Source: Scleromatobacter sp039920745 (GTDB taxonomy: Bacteria; Pseudomonadota; Gammaproteobacteria; Burkholderiales; Burkholderiaceae_C). From it: 64,000 nucleotides of DNA. Below are positions 43,516 through 53,018 of the stretch, in pieces. The stretch spans positions 124,001 through 188,000 of the forward strand of contig JBDSDD010000029.1 of the NCBI GenBank assembly GCA_039920745.1, read 5' to 3'. Every line of letters starts with the position of its first letter. Positions within the stretch are counted from its first letter, which is position 1. Under the pieces are notes generated by a model. It did no database searches. It worked only from the letters and a program-made list of their open reading frames with translations, and had not been told where the DNA came from. The position numbers and the translations under genes are program-made.

Positions 43516-44778
43516 ATGACCGAGCTGTTCCGCCGCCAGGCTGTCGATTTCCAGCGTCAGAAATTCCACGGAGCGATCGTGTTGACGCGCAGCCCGTGGC
43601 AGACGGCCGTCGCGGCGTTCTTCGTCGTCCTGGTGCTGGCGCTCGGGGTCTTCGCGTCGACCCAGGGATTCTCGCGCAAGGAGTCAGTCAGCGGCGTGCT
43701 GATGCCCGCGGGGGGCGTGCTGCGGCTGGTCGCGCCGCAGGCCGGCATCGTCGTGGCGACGCCCATCGCGCAGGGCGTGCGCGTCACGGCTGGCCAGGCG
43801 GTGGTGCGCTTGTCGGCCGAGCAGTCGAGCGCCACCGGGCCGACGCAGGAAGCCGTTGCACGTTCGCTCGCGCTGCGCCAGGGCAGCCTCGGCGACGAGT
43901 TGCAGCAACAGGGACAGCAGGTGCGCCAGCAGGCGGCATCGCTCGATGCGCGCGTTGCGGCGGTGCAGGCCGGACTGGCGCAGCAGGAGCGCGAGATCGC
44001 GTTGCAGCGCGAGCGCGTGCAACTGGTGCGCGACGTCGCGGGCCGCTATCCCGATCTGGTGCGAAGCGGTGCGGTGTCGCCGGTGGAAGCGGCCGAGAAG
44101 CAATCCGAGCTGCTGGACCAGCAGGCCCGGTTGTCCGAGATGGAGCGCGCCCGCGGCAGCTCGCAGGCCGAACTCGCGACGCTGCGTGCCGAGCGCGCCT
44201 CGGTGCCGCTGCAAGCGGGTCGCGAGAGCGCGCAGATGCGTCGCGAGGTGCAGGCGCTGGCGCAGGCGCAGGCCGAGAACGAGTCGCATCGCGGCACACA
44301 GGTGCTGGCGCCTCAGGCCGGTGAAATCGCCACGCTGCTGGCCGCGCCGGGACAGCCGGTGGTCGCGGGCCAGACGCTCGCCACGTTGCTGCCCGCCGGC
44401 GCGGCGCTGGAGGTCGAGCTGTGGGTGCCGACGCGCTCCGCCGGTTTCGTGCACCCGGGCATGCCCGTCTGGCTGCGCGTGGACGCGTTCCCGTACGCGC
44501 GCTACGGGCAACTGCCTGCCCATGTGCGCGAGGTGGCCCGGAGCGCGGTCACGCCGGGCGAGCTGGGCGACACCACCAACGGCGTCCTGGCGCCGCAGCA
44601 AAGCGTCTTCCGCGTGCGGGTGACGATCGATGCCGACGCGCCGGCCGACGCGACGCTCGCGTGGCGCGACTCCCTGAAGGCCGGCATGCACGTGCAAGCC
44701 AGCCTGGTCGCCGAACATCGCACGTTGGTGGAGTGGGCGCTGGAGCCGCTGGCGGCGTTGCGGGCGAGCGCTCGATGA
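43516..44778 (+). CDS. HlyD-family periplasmic adaptor (ColV/RaxA-type)
   Basis: A 420-residue adaptor: one N-terminal membrane helix (about residues 28-48, AVAAFFVVLVLALGVFAS), a split barrel-sandwich (GVLRLVAPQAGIVVATPIAQG ... VLAPQAGEIATLLAAPGQPV) interrupted by a long Gln-rich coiled coil (about 105-250), and a beta-barrel domain. The N terminus LFRRQAVDFQRQKFHGAIVL is typical of adaptors for bacteriocin or RaxX-type peptide exporters. ATG 43516 was chosen; the frame is open upstream but lacks support. It overlaps the C39 ABC gene by 4 bp, so the two are one exporter. Confidence 0.9.
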   Translation: MTELFRRQAVDFQRQKFHGAIVLTRSPWQTAVAAFFVVLVLALGVFASTQGFSRKESVSGVLMPAGGVLRLVAPQAGIVVATPIAQGVRVTAGQAVVRLSAEQSSATGPTQEAVARSLALRQGSLGDELQQQGQQVRQQAASLDARVAAVQAGLAQQEREIALQRERVQLVRDVAGRYPDLVRSGAVSPVEAAEKQSELLDQQARLSEMERARGSSQAELATLRAERASVPLQAGRESAQMRREVQALAQAQAENESHRGTQVLAPQAGEIATLLAAPGQPVVAGQTLATLLPAGAALEVELWVPTRSAGFVHPGMPVWLRVDAFPYARYGQLPAHVREVARSAVTPGELGDTTNGVLAPQQSVFRVRVTIDADAPADATLAWRDSLKAGMHVQASLVAEHRTLVEWALEPLAALRASAR

Positions 44779-46937
44779 CGGACGCGATGCAAGACGATCC
44801 GGTGCCCGTGGGCGTGACCCGTCGGCTGGGCCTGGGCCGTCACCTGCCGGTGCTGCTGCAGACGGAGGCCGTCGAATGCGGTCTCGCCTGCATCGCGATG
44901 GTGGCGGTCAGCCTCGGCCTCGACACCGACTTGCCGACCCTGCGCCTGCGCTTCGGGTTGTCGCGCAAGGGCGCCAACTTCGGGAGCCTCGTGAGCGTGG
45001 CCGGCGCGCTGGGGCTGGCCACCCGGCCGCTCAAGCTGGACATGCACAACCTGCGCGAACTGCAGCTGCCGTGCATCCTGCACTGGGACATGAATCACTT
45101 CGTGGTGCTGAAATCCGTGTCCGCGCGGCGCATCGTGATCCACGATCCGGCGATCGGCGTGCGCGCGTTCTCGGCCGATGAATTCGCGCCGCACTTCACC
45201 GGCATCGCGCTGGAACTGGCGCCCGGCGAGGGCTTCGCGCCGCAGTCGCAGCGCGTGCACTTCACGCTGCGCGGCCTGATGGGGCGCATCACCGGCCTGA
45301 ATCGCGGCCTGGCGCAGATCCTCGCGCTGGCGTTGGCACTGGAGGGGGTGGTGATCGCGCTGCCCTTCTACCTGCAGTGGGTGGTCGACCAGGCGCTGCT
45401 GGCCGCCGATCGCGAGCTGCTGGGCGTGCTGGCGCTGGGCTTCGGCCTGCTGGTGCTGCTGCAGGCCGGCATCGGCGCGGTGCGCAGCTGGTGGGTGGCC
45501 ACGCTCAGCGCGCGCCTGAACTTCCAATGGCTGGGCAACGTGTTCGGCCACCTGGTGCGGCTGCCGCTGGAGTTCTTCGAGAAACGCCACGTCGGCCACA
45601 TCGTGTCGTGCTTCGGCTCGATCTCGGTGATCCAGAAGACACTCACCACCGGCCTCGTGCAGGCGCTGGTGGACGGCCTGATGGTGGCCGGCACGCTGCT
45701 GATGATGAGCCTCTACAGCCCGGCGCTGATGGCTGTGTCGCTGATCGCAGCGGGCTTGTACGCCCTGCTGCGCTGGAGCGTGTTCCGCGCGCTGCGCGAG
45801 GCGAGCGCCGAGGAGATCATCCACGCGGCGCGCCAGCAGACGCACTTCCTCGAGACCGCCGGCGGCATCCAGAGCGTGCGGCTGTTCGGCCGCGGCGACC
45901 AGCGCCGTGCCGGCTGGATGAACATGCTGGCCGACCAGTTCAACGCCGGCCTGCGCGTGGCGCGCGTGCACGTGGCCCACGAGACCGCGCAGACGCTGCT
46001 GTTCGGCCTCGAACGCGTGGTCGTCGTGTGGCTGGCGGCGCGCATGGTGCTGGCCGGCGGCTTCACGGTGGGCATGCTGTTCGCGTACCTGGCCTACAAG
46101 GAGCTGTTCTCTGCACGCGTCGGGGCATTGGTCGACACCGCCTCCGAGCTCGCGATGCTGCGCCTGCACGGCGAGCGCGTGGCCGACATCGCGCTGGCGC
46201 AGGCCGAGGCCGGCGAGGCACCGGCTGCCGTCGAGGTCGACCTGTCCGCGCGGCCGGCGCGCATCGAACTGCGCAACGTCAGCTACCGTTACGCGCCGAC
46301 CGAGCCGTGGGTGCTGCGCGGCGTCGACCTGGTGGTGGAGGACGCGCGCAGCCTGGCGATCACCGGGCCGTCGGGCTGCGGCAAGACGACCTTGGTCAAG
46401 GTGCTGCTGGGCTTGCTGCCGCCCACGGAGGGCGAGGTGCTGTTCGACGGCACGCCCATCCACCGGCTCGGGCTGTCCCACTACCGCGCGCTGATCGGCA
46501 CGGTGATGCAGGAGGATCGGCTGTTCTCGGGCTCGGTGGCCGACAACATCTGCTTCTTCGACCCGCAGCCCGATCTCGAATGGATCGAGGAATGCGCGCG
46601 GCTGGCGGCGGTCGACGCCGAGATCCGCGCGATGACGATGGGCTTCCACACGCTGGTGACCGACGTCGGCACCGGCCTTTCCGGCGGCCAGAAGCAGCGT
46701 GTGCTGCTGGCGCGCGCGCTGTACCGGCGCCCGCGCATCCTGGTGCTTGACGAGGCGACCAGCCACCTGGACCTGCGCAACGAGCACAGCGTCAACGAGG
46801 CCGTGCGCGCGATGGCGCTGACGCGGGTGGTGGTGGCGCATCGCCCGGAGACTATCGCCGTCGCGGACCGCGTGGTGACTCTGGCCGACGGCCGGATCGC
46901 CTCCGACAGCGCGAATGCCGGGATTTCCCGGGACTGA
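44775..46937 (+). CDS. Peptidase-domain ABC transporter (C39, double-glycine leader exporter)
   Basis: A 720-residue fusion. Residues 1-140 are a C39 cysteine peptidase with the full triad: Cys35 in VECGLACIA, His108 in NHFVVLK and Asp124 in HDPAIG, so cleavage of a GG-type leader is expected. Residues 160-450 hold six membrane helices; 480-720 are the ATPase with ITGPSGCGKTT (Walker A), LSGGQKQRVLLARAL and ILVLDEATSHLD. It would process and export a small peptide with the HlyD partner and a TolC-like channel. No GG-leader precursor or tolC is seen nearby, so the cargo is unknown. Confidence 0.92.
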   Translation: MTDAMQDDPVPVGVTRRLGLGRHLPVLLQTEAVECGLACIAMVAVSLGLDTDLPTLRLRFGLSRKGANFGSLVSVAGALGLATRPLKLDMHNLRELQLPCILHWDMNHFVVLKSVSARRIVIHDPAIGVRAFSADEFAPHFTGIALELAPGEGFAPQSQRVHFTLRGLMGRITGLNRGLAQILALALALEGVVIALPFYLQWVVDQALLAADRELLGVLALGFGLLVLLQAGIGAVRSWWVATLSARLNFQWLGNVFGHLVRLPLEFFEKRHVGHIVSCFGSISVIQKTLTTGLVQALVDGLMVAGTLLMMSLYSPALMAVSLIAAGLYALLRWSVFRALREASAEEIIHAARQQTHFLETAGGIQSVRLFGRGDQRRAGWMNMLADQFNAGLRVARVHVAHETAQTLLFGLERVVVVWLAARMVLAGGFTVGMLFAYLAYKELFSARVGALVDTASELAMLRLHGERVADIALAQAEAGEAPAAVEVDLSARPARIELRNVSYRYAPTEPWVLRGVDLVVEDARSLAITGPSGCGKTTLVKVLLGLLPPTEGEVLFDGTPIHRLGLSHYRALIGTVMQEDRLFSGSVADNICFFDPQPDLEWIEECARLAAVDAEIRAMTMGFHTLVTDVGTGLSGGQKQRVLLARALYRRPRILVLDEATSHLDLRNEHSVNEAVRAMALTRVVVAHRPETIAVADRVVTLADGRIASDSANAGISRD

Positions 46938-47356
46938 CCGGCGCGGCCAAAACCTGGGCCCCACCACCCAGGGGGTGCTCAGCCCCCCGTTTTGGGGAGG
47001 CGCACACCGTCCAGTTCAGCGAAACTTCATGCATCGGCTCGTTGGCTATCCCTAGCTCGCGGTCCGCAAGCAGGATGGCGTATTTCGACGCGCTGTTTCT
47101 GCCCTGAAGACGCGCCAATTTGGTGCCTATCGGGGTCGATCTGCTCTCGAAGTTGTATTTCGCCTGCCGTCGAGTCGGGCACGAAGTGCCGAAAATCTGC
47201 AAGAAATGGTCGGTTCGCCAAGACGAGCCGTCCCGACCCAGTCTCCAGGCGCCGCGCTTTACCGCGCTGCCGAGAGCCCGGGCCGCGCTGAAGTTCGGTC
47301 GAGGGAAGACTGCCAAGTCGGTGTTCCCGCAACGAACCGGCCCCCGGAGGAAAGAC
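46938..47356 (+). other. 419-bp spacer after the exporter, with a CCAAAAC/GTTTTGG hairpin
   Basis: No convincing gene was found in either strand. Just after the ABC stop, CCAAAAC (46947-46953) and GTTTTGG (46989-46995) flank a G/C-rich inverted core (CTGGGCCCC ... GGGG ... CCCCCC), a possible terminator without a T-tract. The segment 47100-47250 has lower GC than its neighbours and ends in a strong ribosome-binding site (GGAGGAAAG) for the next gene. Confidence 0.4.
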
Positions 47357-47914
47357 ATGTTCAAGCCACTCACCCGCACTGCCAAGACCCTTCATCGACC
47401 CCCTGCCGGATTCGCGGAAACGCAGTTCCTGCACCAGGCCGACGACGAGGACTACAGCGGGTTCGCGCCGACCCAGATGTTCGACGAACGTGACGAACTG
47501 CTGATGCCCGCCGCCCCGGCGACGCCGGCCGACGCCCGCGCCGCGGCCAGCACATCGCGCAGCGCCCTCGAACGCGCCGCCGCGGCGCCGGTCGCCGCGT
47601 TGGCCGCAGCGGACGAACCGCACATCCCTCAATCCTGGGTCACCTCGCAATGGGTGGCCGCACAGGAAGCCAAGGCGCACGACGCCGCGAACCAGGCCCG
47701 TGCCGTCATCGCGGCGCAACGCCGCGCCGACGAGCAGGGCGACACCCCGCCTGGCGCCGCGCCGGCCGTGTCGCGTACCGGCCTCGGCCGCCTGCGCGCC
47801 GCGTTCGAGAAGCTGCTGCCGGGCGAGTTCCGCAGCCTGCTGCCGCTGTTCATCGGCGTGACGGTGACGATGGCGCTGATATCGGCCATGCTGCCGGTGT
47901 TCGACAAGCAGTAA
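47357..47914 (+). CDS. Hypothetical protein with C-terminal membrane anchor
   Basis: A 185-residue protein, unrecognised. Residues 1-150 are polar and Ala/Asp-rich, with aromatic motifs (GFAETQFLHQADDEDYSGF, SWVTSQWVAAQEAKAHD); residues about 155-180 are a single hydrophobic helix (LLPLFIGVTVTMALISAMLPVF) next to the C terminus, so it resembles a tail-anchored inner-membrane protein. ATG 47357 has a near-perfect GGAGG site 8 bases upstream. It follows the C39/HlyD exporter in the same direction but with a 419-bp gap, and might be linked to it. No double-Gly leader is visible. Confidence 0.7.
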   Translation: MFKPLTRTAKTLHRPPAGFAETQFLHQADDEDYSGFAPTQMFDERDELLMPAAPATPADARAAASTSRSALERAAAAPVAALAAADEPHIPQSWVTSQWVAAQEAKAHDAANQARAVIAAQRRADEQGDTPPGAAPAVSRTGLGRLRAAFEKLLPGEFRSLLPLFIGVTVTMALISAMLPVFDKQ

Positions 47915-47981
47915 GAAGCGGCGCGCGAGCCTGCCGCGCCAGATCGGCGCGCCGGGTTCATTCACAGCTTCCGAGCCGACC

Positions 47982-49529
47982 TCAACGCGTCGCGCCGAAC
48001 ACGTGCGCGTAGTGCAGGATCGCGAACAGGATCCAGGCGCCCACCCACAGGATGCGCGGCAGCCCCGTCATCCGCCCCGACCCCTTCAGGTGCTGGAACC
48101 ACAGCGTCCGCGCGGGACGCGCACGCAACGCGATCTCGACGCGGCGCAGGCGCATCGCCGCAGGGATGGCCTTCCAGCGTTCCAGCAGCGTCATGCGCGG
48201 TCCGGGCGACTGCGTCGACGCGCTGCTGCGAACGTAGCGGTCGAATTCGAATCGGTCGACCGCATCGCGCCAGGCGAACAGGTCGTCGATGCCACGCTCC
48301 ACCCAGGACCAGCAGCACCACACGCCCATCAGGCCCAGCAGCAGCGTCGGCAGGAGCAAGAGCCCGCCCATCGCCGTGACGACGGCGCCGACGTCGTCCA
48401 GCGTGAACATCACCATGCCGAGGCCACCCACCCCGATGGCGAGCAGGATCGCGAGGACAGGGTGATGCGTCAGCGACTGGGCGATGGGGCGCGGCAGTCG
48501 ATAGTGGCCCGGCGCGGGTCTCACCCACAGCGCGGCCAGGCGCAGCGCGAACGTCAGCGCGATGCCGATGACGACGTAGATCGAGGCGTCGAGCAGGTCG
48601 GGCGCCGAGCAGCCGATCGCCATGCCGGTGATCACGTCGGTGCTGAGCAGCTCGCGCCCGCGCAGGCGACGCAGCGTCTGCGCGTTGAGGTGGCTGGCCA
48701 GCACATCGGCGTCCGCGGCGCCGCTCGCCAGGCGCCAGCGCTCGGCCCAGAGCAAGGCGTCCTGCATCTGTGGCCGGCGGCCCATGAAGGTCATGTCGTT
48801 GGCCGGTGCATGCAGGCGGCGCAGCCAGCGGTTGGCGCTGAAATGGCGCGCCCAGGCGAGGTCGCGCGACAGCGACAGCCGCGCCCCCATCTGGCGCAGC
48901 GCCCACGGCGAGAGCCAGCCGGACAGGCGTTCGATGTGCGCGTGCCAGTCGAACGCGCGCCCAGTCTCGAACAGCAGCGTGAGCGGCGGGTCCTCGGCCT
49001 CGATGAACCAGCGCATCAGCGCGAACTCCAGCGCCTGGCTGTCGTCCAGCGACGCGCCCGAGCGGGCCTGCAGCAGCGCGCGGAGCTCGGGCAGCAAGGC
49101 CGCGTCGCGCGTGCCGACCACCGCGACGGCGAGCGCCTGGAAACGCCGGAACTGCGTGGCCAGCCGGGGCTCGTCGTCCGGCGACGCGGCGGGGTCGTCG
49201 CGCAGCACCGCGGTGATGGCCGCGTCGGTGGTCGCCAGCTCGTCCTCGACGCACTGTGGTTCGTCCTCCTGCGCGGCGACGGGCGGATAGGGATCGTCGC
49301 GAGATTCCTCGGCGACCTCGACAGCGCCGTGCTCTTGCGCCGCGTCCTCCTCGATCTCGGCCTCGCGCTGGCGCGCCCACGGCAGCGCCGCTTCGTAGGC
49401 CTCGCGGATGCGCGCGAAGTCCTGTGGATGCGTCTCGGGCCGGAACTCCTTGATCAGCGTCGCGTAGCGCCGGCGCAGGTCAGCCACGGCCACGGACGGG
49501 TCGACGCCCAGGGTTTGCCAGATCGTCAT
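47982..49529 (-). CDS. J-like domain membrane protein, likely HscC co-chaperone (DjlB/DjlC-type)
   Basis: A 515-residue protein. Residues 1-50 resemble a J domain (IWQTLGVDPSVAVADLRRRY ... FARIREAYEAAL), but the HPD tripeptide is replaced by RPE in KEFRPETHP. The middle is acidic and helical, and the C-terminal third has several membrane helices (SIYVVIGIALTFALRL, HPVLAILLAIGVGGLGMVMF, LLLLPTLLLGLMGVW). It starts 8 bp after the hscC-like gene, matching the E. coli arrangement in which HscC neighbours the J proteins DjlB and DjlC. It probably targets the Hsp70 to the inner membrane. Confidence 0.8.
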   Translation of the reverse strand: MTIWQTLGVDPSVAVADLRRRYATLIKEFRPETHPQDFARIREAYEAALPWARQREAEIEEDAAQEHGAVEVAEESRDDPYPPVAAQEDEPQCVEDELATTDAAITAVLRDDPAASPDDEPRLATQFRRFQALAVAVVGTRDAALLPELRALLQARSGASLDDSQALEFALMRWFIEAEDPPLTLLFETGRAFDWHAHIERLSGWLSPWALRQMGARLSLSRDLAWARHFSANRWLRRLHAPANDMTFMGRRPQMQDALLWAERWRLASGAADADVLASHLNAQTLRRLRGRELLSTDVITGMAIGCSAPDLLDASIYVVIGIALTFALRLAALWVRPAPGHYRLPRPIAQSLTHHPVLAILLAIGVGGLGMVMFTLDDVGAVVTAMGGLLLLPTLLLGLMGVWCCWSWVERGIDDLFAWRDAVDRFEFDRYVRSSASTQSPGPRMTLLERWKAIPAAMRLRRVEIALRARPARTLWFQHLKGSGRMTGLPRILWVGAWILFAILHYAHVFGATR

Positions 49530-49537
49530 CGACACGC

Positions 49538-51235
49538 CTACCAGGTCGGGCCGCGTTCGACAGAGTCGAGCGCGGTCGAGAACTGCTGGCGGGCCGCGGC
49601 GATCTCGCGGCCGTCCTGGTGCGACAGCACCGCCTCGAACTGGCCCAGCCAGCGGCCCACCTGCTCGCGCTCGTCGCCCAGCAACTGCTCGTACAGGCGG
49701 TTCGCGCGCTCCAGCACGAGGCGGTTCTGGTCCTGGTCGCGCGGATGCACCTTGAGCGCGGCGAGCTCGGCGCGGCGGCGCTCGATCTCGGCGTCGCTGA
49801 CGTCGCCGGCCAGCTTGCGGATCACGACGTTGCGTTCGATGCCGTGGTCGGCCACTGCGACGTCGACGTCGAGGATGCCGTTGACGTCGTAGGTGTAGCG
49901 CACGTCCACCTTCACCTGGCCGGCCTTGAGCGGCGGCACCCTCAGCTCGAGGCTGCCCAGCTCGATGTTCTGGCTGCAGTGGCGCGACTCGCCCTGGAAG
50001 ATGACGACGGACAGCGCGGTCTGGTCGTCGGCCACCGTCACCACCGTCTTGACGCGACTGGCGGGCACGACCGTGTTGCGTTCGATGATCGGCAGGAACA
50101 CGTCGCCGACATGGCCGCCGCGGCCGTCCGACTCGCTCACGCGAATGCCCAGCGTGTGCGGGCACACGTCGGTCAGCACCATCTCCTCGAAGGCCTCGTC
50201 GCGGCTCGTCAGGCCCGCGCAGACGGCCACGCCCAGCGCGATCGTCTGGTCGGGGTCGAGGTGGCGCGCAGGCAGGCGGCCGAACAGCTGCGACACCAGC
50301 CGCCGCACCATGGGCATGCGGCTGGCGCCGCCGACCAGCGCGATCTCGTCGAGGTCGGCCACGCGCAGGCGTGCGTCACGCAACGCGCGCTCGATGGGTG
50401 CGCGCAGGCGTTCGAGCAGCGGCTCGCAGGCCTTCTCGAACTCGGCTTGCGTCAGCGCGACGAGTCCGAAGCCCAGGCCTTGCAGGTCGACCTCGCAGCC
50501 CGGCCCGGCCACCAGGGCGCGCTTGGCCGTTTCGGCGGCGAAACGCAGCGCGCCCTGCCTGGCCGGTTCGGCCAGGGTCTTGTCGTCGATCAACGCCTTG
50601 CGCGCCAGCAACTGCACCATGGAATCGGTGAAATCGTCGCCGCCCAGGAAGCTGTCGCCACCGGTCGCGCGCACCTCCATCACGCCGCTGAAGCGCTCGA
50701 GGATGGACACGTCGAAGGTGCCGCCGCCGAGGTCGATGATCAGGAACGTGGCGTCGGCGTCGCGCTCGTGGATGCCGTGGAACAGCGCCGCGGCCGTGGG
50801 TTCGTTGACCAGGCGCAGCACTTTCAGCCCGGCCAGCTCGCCGGCCAGGCGCGTGGCCTTGCGCTGCTGGTCGTTGAAGTAGGCCGGCACCGAGATGATC
50901 ACCTCGTCGACCTTCTCGCCGGTGGCGTGTTCGGCGTCGGCCTTGAGCGAGCGCAACACCAGCGCGGACAGATCCTCGGGCCGGTACTGCACGCCGGCCA
51001 GCGCCAGCTTCTGCCCAGTGCCCATCAGGCGCTTGAAGGACGCGGCGCTTCGCTTCGGATGCGTGACCAGGCGCTCGCGCGCCGTCGCACCCACCAGCAG
51101 GCTGCCGTCCGCGTCCACCGACACGGCCGACGGCGTCAGCACGCTGCCATGCACGTTGGGGATGGGCGTCGGAACGCCGTCCTTCAGCCACGCGATGAGG
51201 CTGTTGGTGGTGCCAAGGTCGATGCCGAAGATCAA
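49538..51235 (-). CDS. hscC: Hsp70 family chaperone, HscC-like
   Basis: A 565-residue Hsp70: ATPase domain with FGIDLGTTNSLIAWL, VIISVPAYFNDQQRKATR, RLVNEPTAAALF, IIDLGGGTFDVSIL and VGGASRMPMVRRLV, then a substrate-binding beta domain (VFLPIIERNTVVPASR) and a short lid. It is shorter than DnaK and lacks its C-terminal tail, as in HscC. The start is TTG 51235: AGGAGG sits 6 bases upstream and no ATG occurs within the conserved N terminus. The J-like partner follows after 8 bp. Confidence 0.92.
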   Translation of the reverse strand: MIFGIDLGTTNSLIAWLKDGVPTPIPNVHGSVLTPSAVSVDADGSLLVGATARERLVTHPKRSAASFKRLMGTGQKLALAGVQYRPEDLSALVLRSLKADAEHATGEKVDEVIISVPAYFNDQQRKATRLAGELAGLKVLRLVNEPTAAALFHGIHERDADATFLIIDLGGGTFDVSILERFSGVMEVRATGGDSFLGGDDFTDSMVQLLARKALIDDKTLAEPARQGALRFAAETAKRALVAGPGCEVDLQGLGFGLVALTQAEFEKACEPLLERLRAPIERALRDARLRVADLDEIALVGGASRMPMVRRLVSQLFGRLPARHLDPDQTIALGVAVCAGLTSRDEAFEEMVLTDVCPHTLGIRVSESDGRGGHVGDVFLPIIERNTVVPASRVKTVVTVADDQTALSVVIFQGESRHCSQNIELGSLELRVPPLKAGQVKVDVRYTYDVNGILDVDVAVADHGIERNVVIRKLAGDVSDAEIERRRAELAALKVHPRDQDQNRLVLERANRLYEQLLGDEREQVGRWLGQFEAVLSHQDGREIAAARQQFSTALDSVERGPTW

Positions 51236-51483
51236 TGGGTTCCTCCTGGACGGGGTCTGCGTGGCGCGAAGCGGCTTCTGTTGCTCCGTCGCGCCGAACG
51301 TGATTTTATGGGCCAGTCCGCGGGGCGGTGTTCGTGACGGTCCGGCGCAACATGAGACGCATCCGAACTGTGCTCTGCGGGCGAGTTGGGTGCGCGTCCA
51401 GAGCGGTGCGAGGGCAACCGCCAGGCTGCGGACGCCGTGGTTGTGATGCAATTGCGGATTCCCCCGACCTCATTCGCTGTCCC

Positions 51484-52281
51484 ATGAAGATCACTCGCCT
51501 GGCGATGCTCCTGACCGGTGCGGCGCTGCTGGCCGCCTGCGCGAGCGAGCCTGCCGGCCCGCCGCCGGTCGCCCACGACAACGGCGGCACCCGCATGACC
51601 GTCACCGGCAAGGACGGCTGGCAGTTCAACCGTGTGCTGCGCTTCGGCGACTTCAGCACCAGTGCGGTCGGGCCGACGACTTCGCTTTCGACCTCGCCGT
51701 CCTGCTGCAACGCGTCCCGCAGCTTCAGCGCCGGCCCGTTCCGCCAGGAGTTCGAGGCCAGGTTCATCAGCGCGACGAGCAAGCTCGCGGTCGTGCAGAA
51801 GGGGCCGTCCGGCCTGGAGGCGACTGTGCGCGCCATCAATCAGTCGACGAGCCGCAACGTCGAATGGGCGACGCTTTGGTTCGGATTCCCGACCGCGATC
51901 GGCGGCGAGAGCGAGCGGCGTACCAGCCTGGAGGGCACGGTCGAGCCGATCGGCGCCGACCGTCCGATCTGGCATTTCGCGCTGTTCCAGGACAGCACGC
52001 AGATCGACCTCGCCAAGCCCGTGGGCTGGGCCGTGGACGATGCGGGCCGCCGCGTGGTCATCAAGCACATGCCACCGCCAGCCGGCGTTCCGGCCATCGT
52101 GCTGAAGATGTCGCACGGCGTCGGCCCGGGCTTCCGCTTCGAGATGGACGGCCAGCTCGTCGGCTCCGTCGACCTGCTGCCGCCGAACAACGTGTGGATG
52201 CGCGACGAGCTCTCGCCGGAGCTGCGCATGGCGCTGGCGGGGTTGTCGACGACGCTGCTGCTGCAGCCCCAAGGGCAGTGA
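51484..52281 (+). CDS. Hypothetical lipoprotein
   Basis: A 265-residue predicted lipoprotein (MKITRLAMLLTGAALLAACASE, lipobox Cys near residue 20). The rest is a beta-rich globular domain with KDGWQFNRVLRFGDFSTSAVG, a Cys pair (SPSCCNASRS) and VEWATLWFGFPTAIGG; no family is recognised. ATG 51484 gives the signal sequence. It is divergent from hscC (248-bp gap) and overlaps the next lipoprotein gene by 4 bp, suggesting a pair. Confidence 0.75.
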   Translation: MKITRLAMLLTGAALLAACASEPAGPPPVAHDNGGTRMTVTGKDGWQFNRVLRFGDFSTSAVGPTTSLSTSPSCCNASRSFSAGPFRQEFEARFISATSKLAVVQKGPSGLEATVRAINQSTSRNVEWATLWFGFPTAIGGESERRTSLEGTVEPIGADRPIWHFALFQDSTQIDLAKPVGWAVDDAGRRVVIKHMPPPAGVPAIVLKMSHGVGPGFRFEMDGQLVGSVDLLPPNNVWMRDELSPELRMALAGLSTTLLLQPQGQ

Positions 52282-52904
52282 TTCGCGCGACTGACCGCCG
52301 TTTCTTCGCGTGCGCCGCGCTGCTGGCCGCTCTGGCTGGCTGTGCGACGCCGCCGCCTGCGCCCGCGCTGTTTGTCGAATCGGCCGCCGGCTACCACCTG
52401 CCGCCGCGCGACATGGCGCAGATCGTCTTCTTTGCGCCGGGTGATCTGCCGGCCGCGAACGACGCCAACGCGCTGTTCGAACTGGACGGCGACCGCCGCA
52501 TGCTGATCGCTGCGTTGGCCGGGCATGGCGAGGCCCTGGTGGACGTCCAGCCGGGACACCATGTGTTCATGGCCTGTGGACGCGAGGCGTTCCTGCTCGA
52601 GGCCAATGTCGAGGCCGGTGCGCGCTACTACGTGCTGATGCGCGCGGTCGGCCGCCAGGGCTTGCAGCCACTGCCGATGCGCATGACCGAGGACGCCGAG
52701 ATCAGCAACCGCAACCCGGCGTCGGGTCAGTGGCTGATCGACACCGGACTGGTCGACCTGACGCCGGCTGCCGGCGTCTGGTTCACGACCCGGAGCGCCC
52801 GCATCGCCGCGGCCCAGTCCGCCGCGCAAGCAGCCTGGCAACGCAAGTCAGCCGCGGGGCGAGCGGCCCTGACGCTGCAGCCGGAGGACGCCGTGCTGCG
52901 CTGA
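52278..52904 (+). CDS. Hypothetical lipoprotein, possibly DUF2846-like
   Basis: A 208-residue predicted lipoprotein starting at GTG 52278, which overlaps the previous stop codon (GTGA): MIRATDRRFFACAALLAALAGC gives a lipobox. The middle (MLIAALAGHGEALVDVQPGHHVFMACG ... VEAGARYYVLMRAVG) resembles DUF2846-type lipoproteins, in which a small beta domain ends with a surface-exposed C terminus; this is tentative. Presumably paired with the upstream lipoprotein. Confidence 0.7.
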   Translation: MIRATDRRFFACAALLAALAGCATPPPAPALFVESAAGYHLPPRDMAQIVFFAPGDLPAANDANALFELDGDRRMLIAALAGHGEALVDVQPGHHVFMACGREAFLLEANVEAGARYYVLMRAVGRQGLQPLPMRMTEDAEISNRNPASGQWLIDTGLVDLTPAAGVWFTTRSARIAAAQSAAQAAWQRKSAAGRAALTLQPEDAVLR

Positions 52905-53018
52905 ATCGGGGCGTCCAGGACGTCGATGGCACACTGTGCGGCCTCTGAGTCGCCGAAGTCGCGCCGCCACGGCCATTCGTGCTCGCTGGCGTCGCGAGCG
53001 AGCGGCGACAATACGCCC

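Noticed and set aside
46992..47385. Short ORFs in both strands after the ABC exporter as the missing peptide cargo
   Set aside because: None begins with a double-Gly-type leader or has a good ribosome-binding site.
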